This document shows positions 16,860 to 24,971 of a DNA stretch of 64,000 nt, one piece after another (within the stretch, counting starts at the first letter, position 1; every line of letters starts with the position of its first letter). This DNA comes from Verrucomicrobiota bacterium (lineage in GTDB: Bacteria > Verrucomicrobiota > Verrucomicrobiia > Opitutales > Opitutaceae). The notes beneath the pieces were generated by a model that was given only the letters and a program-made list of their open reading frames with translations, did no database searches and had not been told where the DNA came from. Location of the stretch: positions 1 through 64,000 of the forward strand of contig JAUWBF010000009.1 in the NCBI GenBank assembly GCA_030601755.1, written 5' to 3'. A program made the translations under genes and the position numbers.

Positions 16860-18283
16860 TTGCCGGCGGTGGCGAGCGCGGCGGGGGTGAAGGGTGACGC
16901 GGAGTCGACGGAAGGAGTTTGGTGCAGGCTGGCGCCGTTGCTACGGATGACGTCCCGATACCAATAACCGGAGTCCTTGATGGTGCGAACCTGGGTGGCG
17001 TAATCGACGTGGACGAGGCCGAAGCGGTGCTTGTAGCCCTCGGCCCACTCGAAGTTGTCCATCACGGACCATTGGAAATAGCCGCGCACGTCGACGCCCT
17101 CGGCGATGGCGCGCTCGAGGCCGAGCAGGTAGCGCTGCAGGAAGTCGATGCGGTGGCCGTCGTGCACGCGGCCGTCGAGCGCCACCCAGTCGGGCAGCGA
17201 GAGGCCGTTCTCGGTGATGACGACGGGAAGCTTGTAGCGTTCGTGCAGGAACTTCGTTCCCCAGTAGAGGGCGTCGTCGGTGCGCTTCCAGAGAAAGTGG
17301 GTGTGAGGAAAACCCGCGCCGACATCGGCGACCTCGTGCCGCCCGTCGGCGCCGGCCTTGGTCGGGGTCGCGTGGTAGATGTTGCAGCCGTAGAAATCGA
17401 GAGGCTGCTTGATGATGTCGAAGTCGGAGTCCTTGAAGCGCGGCGCGTTCTTGCCGTAGGCGCGCAGGCCCTGCTCCGGGTAGGAGCCGAGCACGGGGGC
17501 GTCGCCCCACCAGCGGTTGTTCCAGCAGTGTTCGCCCCAGACGTCGTCCATGCCGGCGTAGGCGGCGGCGATGTCCTCGGGCTTGTCGGTGACGGGATAG
17601 TGCACCGAGCCGACCGGCGCCCAGCCGATGATCGGGCGGGTCTTGGCACGCGAGCGGATGGTCTGCACCGCGAGGCCGTGGGCGAGCAGGGCGTTGTGGC
17701 CGGCCTGCAACACCTCGCGCAGGCCGAGCTTGAGGCCGGGCGCGTGCTCGCCGTGCAGGTGGCCGAGGCCTATGAAACACTGCGGCTCGTTGAGTGTGAT
17801 CCAGTGCGAGACACGGTCGGACAGACGGTCGATGATGACGGCGGTGTATTCGGAAAACCACTTCGGGCTGTCGGGGTTGAGCCAGCCGCCGCGCATGAAC
17901 AGGTCGGTGGGGTAGTCCCAATGGAAAAGCGTCACCCACGGCTGGATGCCCGCGGCGAGCAACTCGTCGACGAGGCGGTCATAGAAGCCGAGGCCGGCCT
18001 CGTTGACCTTGCCGACGCCGGCCGGGATCACGCGCGGCCATGACACGGAGAGGCGGTAGGCCTGCAGGCCCATCCTGGCCATGAGCGCGACATCGTCCTG
18101 ATAACGGTTGTAGTGGTCGCAGGCGACGTCGCCGGTGTGTCCGTCCCAGACGCGTCCCTTTTGATGCGCGAGCATATCCCAGACGGACTCGCCTTTGCCG
18201 TCGGCGTTCCAAGCGCCTTCGATCTGGTAGGACGCCGCGGCGGCGCCCCAAGTGAAGTTGGAGGGGAATGAGGAACAATTCAT
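16856..18283 (-). CDS. GH1 beta-glucosidase
   Basis: Retaining exo-glycosidase that would trim beta-linked oligosaccharides inside the cell, since there is no signal peptide. The 475-residue protein opens with FPSNFTWGAAAASYQIEGAW, the GH1 N-terminal signature, and carries acid/base Glu166 in TLNEPQ and nucleophile Glu358 in ITENG. The ATG at 18283 gives the normal GH1 start. It is the first gene of the operon with GH16, whose ATG overlaps its stop. It is a close paralogue of the GH1 part of the divergent GH1-AraC fusion: they share HYNRY, GKVN-AGLGFYDRLVDELLAAG and GEHAPGLKL almost throughout. A shared promoter-like motif lies 110 bases upstream. Confidence 0.95.
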   Translation of the reverse strand: MNCSSFPSNFTWGAAAASYQIEGAWNADGKGESVWDMLAHQKGRVWDGHTGDVACDHYNRYQDDVALMARMGLQAYRLSVSWPRVIPAGVGKVNEAGLGFYDRLVDELLAAGIQPWVTLFHWDYPTDLFMRGGWLNPDSPKWFSEYTAVIIDRLSDRVSHWITLNEPQCFIGLGHLHGEHAPGLKLGLREVLQAGHNALLAHGLAVQTIRSRAKTRPIIGWAPVGSVHYPVTDKPEDIAAAYAGMDDVWGEHCWNNRWWGDAPVLGSYPEQGLRAYGKNAPRFKDSDFDIIKQPLDFYGCNIYHATPTKAGADGRHEVADVGAGFPHTHFLWKRTDDALYWGTKFLHERYKLPVVITENGLSLPDWVALDGRVHDGHRIDFLQRYLLGLERAIAEGVDVRGYFQWSVMDNFEWAEGYKHRFGLVHVDYATQVRTIKDSGYWYRDVIRSNGASLHQTPSVDSASPFTPAALATAGK

Positions 18284-18392
18284 GGCGTTGATGGAAGGAG
18301 TGGACGAAAAGAGTCGCAGACTGGGGGAGGCGGGGCTGTAGGCACGGGGCGTCGGGCAACATCCACAGCATAGCACCGCGGGCGTCCGTGGA

Positions 18393-18430
18393 GTTAGGCG
18401 ACTACTGATGCATTATGTGTCATTACCTGA
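18393..18430 (-). promoter_or_regulatory. Shared bipartite promoter motif, copy 2 (bidirectional region)
   Basis: On the minus strand: TCAGGTAATGACACA, 17 nt, CCTAAC, pointing at the GH1-GH16 operon. It sits in the 265-base AT-rich gap shared with the GH1-AraC fusion gene. Just upstream, ATCAGAATAATCAGGTAA is a tandem ATCAG-type repeat that could be an AraC-type binding site. Confidence 0.6.
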
Positions 18431-18548
18431 TTATTCTGATCATTTTCATAGCCGATTCGAGGTGGCGTCGTCAGGTATGAACCTTCTTTGGTGATTGCCG
18501 TTTCCCTGTCGGGTGATGCTGTAGCAGAGACTCCACCCCGTTTACTCC

Positions 18549-20321
18549 ATGAGCTTTCCGACCAATTTTTGCTGGGGCGCCGTGGCTTCGGCCTACCAAA
18601 TCGAAGGCGCCTGGGACGCCGACGGCAAGGGCCCCTCCGTCTGGGACACTTTCACCAGCCGGCGCGGCCATGTTTGGGAAGGGCAGACCGGACGGACCGC
18701 CTGCGACCACTACAATCGTTACCGCGAGGACGTCGCATTGATGTCGGCCATGGGCCTGCAGGCCTACCGTCTGTCCGTGTCGTGGTCGCGCGTGATGCCC
18801 GAGGGCACGGGCAAGGTGAACGCGGCCGGTCTCGGCTTCTATGACCGCCTCGTCGACGAGTTGCTCGCCGCGGGCATCCAGCCGTGGGTGACGCTCTTCC
18901 ACTGGGACTTTCCTTATCAGCTGTTTTTGCGCGGCGGCTGGCTCAATCCCGACAGCCCGTCATGGTTTGCCAAATACGCGGCCGCCGTGGTCGACCGTCT
19001 GTCCGATCGGGTAACGCACTGGATGACGCTCAACGAGCCGCAGTGCTTCATCGGTCTCGGCCACGCCAGCGGCGAACATGCGCCCGGCCTCAAGCTCGAC
19101 TTGCCGGAGGTCCTGCTCGCCGGCCACCACGCGCTGCTCGCCCACGGGCGCGCCGTCGAGGTGATCCGCGAGCGCGCGAAGCGCAAGCCCATCGTCGGCT
19201 GGTCGCCGGCCGGCACCATCTACTACCCCGCCACGGAATCGCCCGAGGACATCAACGCCGCCCGGTTGGCCACGCGCTCCATCTGGCCGGATGGCGTTTG
19301 GAACAACCGCTGGTGGGGCGACCCGGTGGTCTTCGGTTCCTACCCCGAGGAGGGTCTGCGGGTTTATGGCGACGCCGCGCCGCGCGCGACCAAGGCCGAC
19401 ATGAAGACCATCCATCAGCCGATCGACTTCTACGGCTGCAACATCTTCCAAGGCGACGCGATCAAGGCCGGTGCCGACGGCACGCCCGTGCTCGCCCCGC
19501 TGCCCCCCGGTCACCCGCGCACGCTCTACCTGTGGAGCCAGACCCCGCAGGCGCTCTATTGGGGCGCCAAGTTCCTGCAGGAACTTTACCGGCTGCCGAT
19601 CGTGATCACCGAAAACGGCATGTCCAACTGCGACATGGTCGGCCATGATGGCCGTGTGCACGACCAGGTGCGCATCGAGTTCATGATCGCCTACCTGTTG
19701 CAGCTGCGCCGCGCCCTCGCCGAGGGCGTCGACGTGCGCGGCTACTTCGCGTGGTCGTTGATGGATAACTTCGAGTGGCAGGAGGGCTACAAGCACCGCT
19801 TCGGCCTCGTGCATGTCGACTTCGTCACGCAAAAGCGCACCCTCAAGGAATCGGCCCACTGGTATCGCGAGGTCATTCAGACCAACGGTCAGGCCCTCGA
19901 ACAATACGCGGCGGTCGACTCGCCGACGCAACCCTACGTCGTCCAGGAAACCCTGCGTTACGTGGCGGCCAACATCGGCCAGCCTTTCAACATTAAGGAC
20001 ATCGCCTCGCATCTGCGCTGCCACCCGGACTTCCTGAGCCGCAAGTTCAAGCAGCACATGCAAAGTGACCTGAGCGACCACATCCGTCGCGCCCGTATCG
20101 CGCACGCCGGCGAACTCTTGCGTCAACCCGGCATGACCATCGACGACGTCGCCGAGCGCTCGGGGTTTTCCGACCGCATTCACTTCACCAAGGTCTTTCG
20201 TCGCATCATCGGCCAGACGCCCGGACAATTCCAGAAACGCCATCGCGCCTCTCCGGAAGCGACGGCGCTGGCGGCCACGGCCGGCATCCCCCAGTCGCGC
20301 AATCCGCGCTCGTCCGTCTGA
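18549..20321 (+). CDS. GH1 beta-glucosidase fused to an AraC/XylS-type DNA-binding domain
   Basis: The 590-residue protein is a complete GH1 enzyme (residues 1 to about 455) followed without a stop by a full AraC-type double helix-turn-helix domain (about 463-565). The GH1 part keeps acid/base Glu163 (TLNEPQ) and nucleophile Glu355 (ITENG), so it looks catalytically competent. The C-terminal part shows the first helix pair (FNIKDIASHLRCHPDFLSRK) and the second with the AraC family signature (IDDVAERSGFSDRIHFTKVF, then GQTPGQF). There is no signal peptide, so it is cytoplasmic. It is divergent from, and paralogous to, the first gene of the GH1-GH16 operon, the usual place for a local regulator. 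I infer a one-component regulator whose sensor is a glycosidase; binding and hydrolysis are unproven. Confidence 0.93.
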   Translation: MSFPTNFCWGAVASAYQIEGAWDADGKGPSVWDTFTSRRGHVWEGQTGRTACDHYNRYREDVALMSAMGLQAYRLSVSWSRVMPEGTGKVNAAGLGFYDRLVDELLAAGIQPWVTLFHWDFPYQLFLRGGWLNPDSPSWFAKYAAAVVDRLSDRVTHWMTLNEPQCFIGLGHASGEHAPGLKLDLPEVLLAGHHALLAHGRAVEVIRERAKRKPIVGWSPAGTIYYPATESPEDINAARLATRSIWPDGVWNNRWWGDPVVFGSYPEEGLRVYGDAAPRATKADMKTIHQPIDFYGCNIFQGDAIKAGADGTPVLAPLPPGHPRTLYLWSQTPQALYWGAKFLQELYRLPIVITENGMSNCDMVGHDGRVHDQVRIEFMIAYLLQLRRALAEGVDVRGYFAWSLMDNFEWQEGYKHRFGLVHVDFVTQKRTLKESAHWYREVIQTNGQALEQYAAVDSPTQPYVVQETLRYVAANIGQPFNIKDIASHLRCHPDFLSRKFKQHMQSDLSDHIRRARIAHAGELLRQPGMTIDDVAERSGFSDRIHFTKVFRRIIGQTPGQFQKRHRASPEATALAATAGIPQSRNPRSSV

Positions 20322-20385
20322 GCGCAAGCGGACAGGCGGTCTGTCACGTCGCGGTGAACACCGCCCGTGCTCTCGCGCGCCGGAT

Positions 20386-20416
20386 GCAAAAAGCCCCGCC
20401 GGTTTCGCGGGGGGGC
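20386..20416 (-). terminator. Rho-independent terminator of PEP-CTERM gene 2
   Basis: GC-rich stem AGCCCC..GGGGCT with a bulge, followed on the minus strand by TTTTTGC. It lies 50 bases beyond the stop of the gene at 20466 and also faces the end of the GH1-AraC gene. Confidence 0.75.
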
Positions 20417-20465
20417 TGATGATTGTTGCGATGGCGTCTTGGTGGGGAACGCGCGGCCGACTCGC

Positions 20466-21287
20466 TCAGGCGCGTCGGCGACGTTTGACCGCGGTCATTC
20501 CCAGCGCGGCCAGGCCGCCGAGCAGCGCGAAGGCGGAGGGCTCGGGGATGGCGGACGGTGTGACGCTGAAGTTGTCGAAATCAATGATCGAGGAACCGCT
20601 GCCGATGCCGATGCGATTACGGTAACCAAAATTCGTGCCGGTGAGCGGCGTGAGGTCGGTGGCCGTGGCGGACGTGCCGATCTGGGCGTTGCCGGCGGCG
20701 TTGAACAGGCCAAGCGTCATGCTGAGGCTTCCGTTCTCCGCGTAGGTGCCCTCCAGTCGCATGGTGTAGGTCGTGCCGGTGGTGATCGCCAGGGTGCCGC
20801 TGGCGTTGTCGTCGGCCAACCCGTTGGCGTTGGTGTAGCCCGTGGTGTCTCCCAGGGCGACGATTCGCAGGCGGCCCACCTCGCTGCCGGAACTGTGGCC
20901 ATAGACCAAGTCCGCCAAGTAGTATGACGTCGATGAATTGCTGCCGGCAAAGGTGGATGAAAGCGAGAACAGGCCCATGCCCAGCGTGGCGCCGTTGCCG
21001 TTGATGCTGCCGGTCTGCTGCACCGTGAACTGAGTCTCCAGCACGAAGTCGGTGCCGGCCACGCCGGTGATCGAGAGGCTGGCGGACGAGGGGGTGATGG
21101 TGTGGTTGGCGTAGTTGTGCCGATACGCGCCGCCGTTGAGCGCCCATTCGGCGTCGGTCGTCTCGGTGGTGAACGCCGTGTTGGCACCGGTGCCGCTGAA
21201 GTCGTTCGTGTAGGGAATGGTCGCCGCGGCGAGCTGGAGGCCGCCGGCGAGCAGCGTCAGGGTGAAAAGCGTGATGCAGGTCTTCAT
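20466..21287 (-). CDS. PEP-CTERM secreted protein 2
   Basis: Exported protein of 273 residues: Sec signal peptide (MKTCITLFTLTLLAGGLQLA, cleavage near AAA), a beta-rich Ser/Thr/Gly/Asn body with a lectin-like or jelly-roll look (DFVLETQFTVQQTG, then DFDNFSVTP near the end), and the sorting tail AIPEPSAFALLGGLAALG ending in KRRRRA. It is a single-gene unit with its own shared promoter-like motif 47-84 bases upstream and its own terminator. The body resembles that of the next gene (IIDFDNFSVTPSAIPEPS versus FTVVDNFTLNTASIPEPS), so they are probably distant paralogues. The molecular role is unknown. Confidence 0.88.
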   Translation of the reverse strand: MKTCITLFTLTLLAGGLQLAAATIPYTNDFSGTGANTAFTTETTDAEWALNGGAYRHNYANHTITPSSASLSITGVAGTDFVLETQFTVQQTGSINGNGATLGMGLFSLSSTFAGSNSSTSYYLADLVYGHSSGSEVGRLRIVALGDTTGYTNANGLADDNASGTLAITTGTTYTMRLEGTYAENGSLSMTLGLFNAAGNAQIGTSATATDLTPLTGTNFGYRNRIGIGSGSSIIDFDNFSVTPSAIPEPSAFALLGGLAALGMTAVKRRRRA

Positions 21288-21333
21288 GGGGAGGGTAATG
21301 TGCCCGCATCCTACCATGCCGCCGCCACGCGAC

Positions 21334-21371
21334 GTTAACGCAGGCCTGATGGGAAATGTGTCATTTTCCGA
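21334..21371 (-). promoter_or_regulatory. Shared bipartite promoter motif, copy 3
   Basis: On the minus strand: TCGGAAAATGACACA, 17 nt, GTTAAC, 46 bases before the ATG of the PEP-CTERM gene at 21287. Confidence 0.6.
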
Positions 21372-21454
21372 TCCCGGGTGCGCTTGGGGCCGAAGAACGT
21401 GATGGCAACCGACCGGGCGCGCCGGCGTGGTCGCCGGCCTGATCACGCGGAGCA

Positions 21455-21483
21455 TAAAAAACCCCGCCGAGAACACGGCGGGG
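21455..21483 (-). terminator. Rho-independent terminator of PEP-CTERM gene 3
   Basis: Perfect stem CCCCGCCG / CGGCGGGG with a 6-nt loop, followed on the minus strand by TTTTTTA, 24 bases past the stop of the gene at 21508. Confidence 0.85.
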
Positions 21484-21507
21484 CTGGTGGTTGGCATCAT
21501 CGCCGGT

Positions 21508-22325
21508 TCAAGCCCGGCGACGACAGGAGCCGGCCGCGAGGCCCAGCACGCCCAGGCCGCCCAACAAAGCGGCGGCCGAGGGTTCGGGGATGCTGGCGGT
21601 GTTGAGCGTGAAATTGTCGACCACCGTAAAGTTGTTGATGTTGCCCTGCGTGCCGAGCCGCAGACCGACCTTGTTGCCGGTGCCGCCAAAGGAGGGACTG
21701 CTGTCGACGATGCTGTTGAAGGTGCCAATCACGCTCTTGGTGGTGGCGTCAAGGATGGTGGCGGTGAACGCGATGCTGGTGCCGGCGGTGGCGTCCACGC
21801 TCAGGTTAAACGTGTAGAAGGTGTCGCTCGCGAAACCGGCGGACAGGGTGGGGGAGGTGCCGGCGCTGGTAAGCTGCTGCGTGGTTCCCACCTGGGCGCC
21901 GACGGTCGTGCCCGAGGTGGTGGCGCCCTCGAAGATGCGCAGGTCGGCCTGGCTCGTGGACCCGTTCTTGTTGATGCGAAACACGGCGAGATAGCCGGTG
22001 GTGTCGTTCACGTTGGTGAGAAAGCCGACGCTGTCGCCGCCAAACGAGGTCGGGAGGGTGGTGAACTTCGCGTCAAAGGAAAGCGAGAAGTCCTCGGTGT
22101 TGTCGGCGGACGGGAATACGGGATTGTAAACCGCGATGCCGGACAGCGAGGAGGCGTTGTTGAATTGCAGCGCTCCGCTGTTGACGGTGAGGCGGTCGGC
22201 GTTGGACGTCTCGGTGAAGTTGTCGGCGTATTGGGTGCCGGAGAAATCGAACGCCGTGGTGCCGGCAAACGCAGAGGCGCTGATCGAGGCCGCAAGCACG
22301 GCCAGTGGGGCAGTAATTTATTCAT
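21508..22325 (-). CDS. PEP-CTERM secreted protein 3, frame break inside signal peptide
   Basis: The body (FDFSGTQYADNFTETSNADR onward) and the tail SIPEPSAAALLGGLGVLG ending CRRRA mark a PEP-CTERM protein of about 270 residues. The ATG at 22325 reads MNKLL and then runs out of frame. One base away, the correct frame reads ITAPLAVLAASISASAFAG, clearly a signal peptide core, but it is preceded by a stop (TAA at 22320-22318). Lengthening the AAA at codon 3 by one A would give MNKITAPLAVLAAS, a perfect Sec signal. As sequenced, only a GTG at 22299 opens the frame and gives a truncated signal. It is either a real inactivation or switch, or a base-call error. It has a promoter motif upstream and a terminator downstream. 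Confidence 0.75.
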
Positions 22326-22372
22326 GATGAGTCTTGGGACTAGGGGATATTACCAGTGTCCCGTGTCATGGC

Positions 22373-22410
22373 GTTAATGTGTTGCTGATACAGTGTGTGT
22401 CTTTTCCTGA
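22373..22410 (-). promoter_or_regulatory. Shared bipartite promoter motif, copy 4
   Basis: On the minus strand: TCAGGAAAAGACACA, 17 nt, ATTAAC, 47 bases before the ATG at 22325 of the third PEP-CTERM gene. Confidence 0.6.
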
Positions 22411-22548
22411 CCAAGGGCGGGCCGGACGTGTCTTTGTCGGTTTTGGGTGTGATGCCGCGCACGTCGGATTCATCTGAGCCTTGTGGTGGCGTGGGTTTTT
22501 GTTTTGCGCGACGGCGGCGGGTTCTTCACAACGCACCTCTCTTTCCCT

Positions 22549-23775
<1,227 letters not shown>

Positions 23776-23798
23776 GCCGGCCGGCACTGCAATCATCC

Positions 23799-23828
23799 AA
23801 GGCGCGTCCGCAGGGGCGCGCCTTTTTT
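23799..23828 (+). terminator. Rho-independent terminator of argG
   Basis: Perfect stem AAGGCGCG / CGCGCCTT with a 10-nt loop, then a run of six T, 24 bases past the argG stop. Confidence 0.9.
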
Positions 23829-23862
23829 GCGTTCGTTTCCGGCGCGCCGACTGACGCCGGCG

Positions 23863-24876
23863 TCAACCCGTTACCCAGCGGCCGGGGATGTGCACGCGGA
23901 AAGGCAGGCCGGTCCGGTCGATCAGGCTGCGTTGCATCTCGAGCAGCAGCAGCTCGAGCGCGGTCTCGGCCATCTGCGGCAGGTTCAGGTCGATGCCTTG
24001 CAGGCCGCCGTGCTCCCGGACATTGAACAACGCGAGCGCCGGCGGATTCTTCAGCCGCGCGTTCGGGCCGATCACGCAGCGCGGGCTGGCGATCACGGCG
24101 TCGAACTTGTAGTGCTCGCACCATGACAAGTAGAGGGATTCGTCCTCCGGGCCGGACTCCTCCGCCAGTTCCAGCGGCGGCAGCGCGTCCGCATCCAGTC
24201 CCGCCAGCTCTTTCTCGATGTGATAGGCCGCCCTCCAGGCATGTCCGGTGCGCCAAGCGTGCAGCTGGCGATAAATCAGTCCGATGCGCCGGCGGCCTTG
24301 TTCGCGCAGTTTTTTCCAGGCGAGGCGCAGGTTGCCGTAGTAGTCGGCCTGCACGCAGTGGTGGTTGTGATAGAGGTGTTCAGGTCCGAAGGTCACCACC
24401 TGGAATTCCGGTCCGATCCCGATCGGTCGAGGCTCGCGGACGGTCAGGCTGGGCGGCGCGATCAACACGCCGGTGATCCCCCGGTTGCGCAACAGGCGCA
24501 GGACGGCGCCGGTCCGCTCCCCCTCGGTGCCGACCCAGTGTTGCGACAGCTTCAGCCCGCGGGCCTTGGCGGCCGCCTCGAGGTAGCGTTTCCAGTCGCG
24601 GTGATACTGGGTCTCCCGCGAGCCGGTGGCTGTCGACCAGTTGTGCAGCAGGGCGATGGTGTCCCAGCGCGATGAAACCTGCGACCGTTGCCAACGATAG
24701 TCGGCGAGGGCGCGCATCGCGGGGTCCGGACGGTAGCCGAGCTCCGCCGCCTTGGCCTGCACGCGCTCACGGGTGGTCGCGGCGATGTCCTTGTGGTTGC
24801 GCAGCGCCATCGACACGGCCTGCACGCTCAGTCCGGTCTCGCGGGCGATGGTTTTCAGGGTGACGCGTCCGGGCAT
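23863..24876 (-). CDS. LacI-family transcriptional regulator
   Basis: Cytoplasmic DNA-binding sugar sensor of 337 residues. It has the N-terminal LacI helix-turn-helix (VTLKTIARETGLSVQAVSMAL, residues 5-25) and hinge (YRPDPAMRALADYRW), then a periplasmic-binding-protein-like ligand domain (GITGVLIAPPS, FQVVTFGPEHLYHNHHCVQAD, GLQGIDLNLPQMAETALELL). The HTH uses SVQAVSMALR in the recognition helix, a subgroup common in Verrucomicrobia. It is divergent from the SSS symporter and GH9-like gene. A perfect 14-bp palindrome sits 8 bases upstream of its own start, so self-control and control of the divergent operon are likely. The effector is unknown. Confidence 0.93.
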   Translation of the reverse strand: MPGRVTLKTIARETGLSVQAVSMALRNHKDIAATTRERVQAKAAELGYRPDPAMRALADYRWQRSQVSSRWDTIALLHNWSTATGSRETQYHRDWKRYLEAAAKARGLKLSQHWVGTEGERTGAVLRLLRNRGITGVLIAPPSLTVREPRPIGIGPEFQVVTFGPEHLYHNHHCVQADYYGNLRLAWKKLREQGRRRIGLIYRQLHAWRTGHAWRAAYHIEKELAGLDADALPPLELAEESGPEDESLYLSWCEHYKFDAVIASPRCVIGPNARLKNPPALALFNVREHGGLQGIDLNLPQMAETALELLLLEMQRSLIDRTGLPFRVHIPGRWVTG

Positions 24877-24883
24877 GGCTTTT

Positions 24884-24897
24884 CTTTAACGTTAAAG
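24884..24897. promoter_or_regulatory. Palindromic LacI-type operator
   Basis: CTTTAACGTTAAAG is a perfect 14-bp palindrome with a central CG, the form expected of a LacI-family operator. It lies between the LacI gene (start 24876) and the divergent symporter (start 24972), so it can control both. Confidence 0.75.
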
Positions 24898-24971
24898 GAA
24901 ACAAAGTCCTGTTCGTCGAGAAGTCGAGGGGCGAACATGGCGTGGTTACGCGACCCGTCCCGTTTCCCTGC

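Noticed and set aside
18549-20321. GH1-AraC fusion as an artefact of a missed stop
   Set aside because: The frame is continuous, both domains are complete, and there is no start codon with a plausible ribosome site at the domain border, so a true fusion is preferred.
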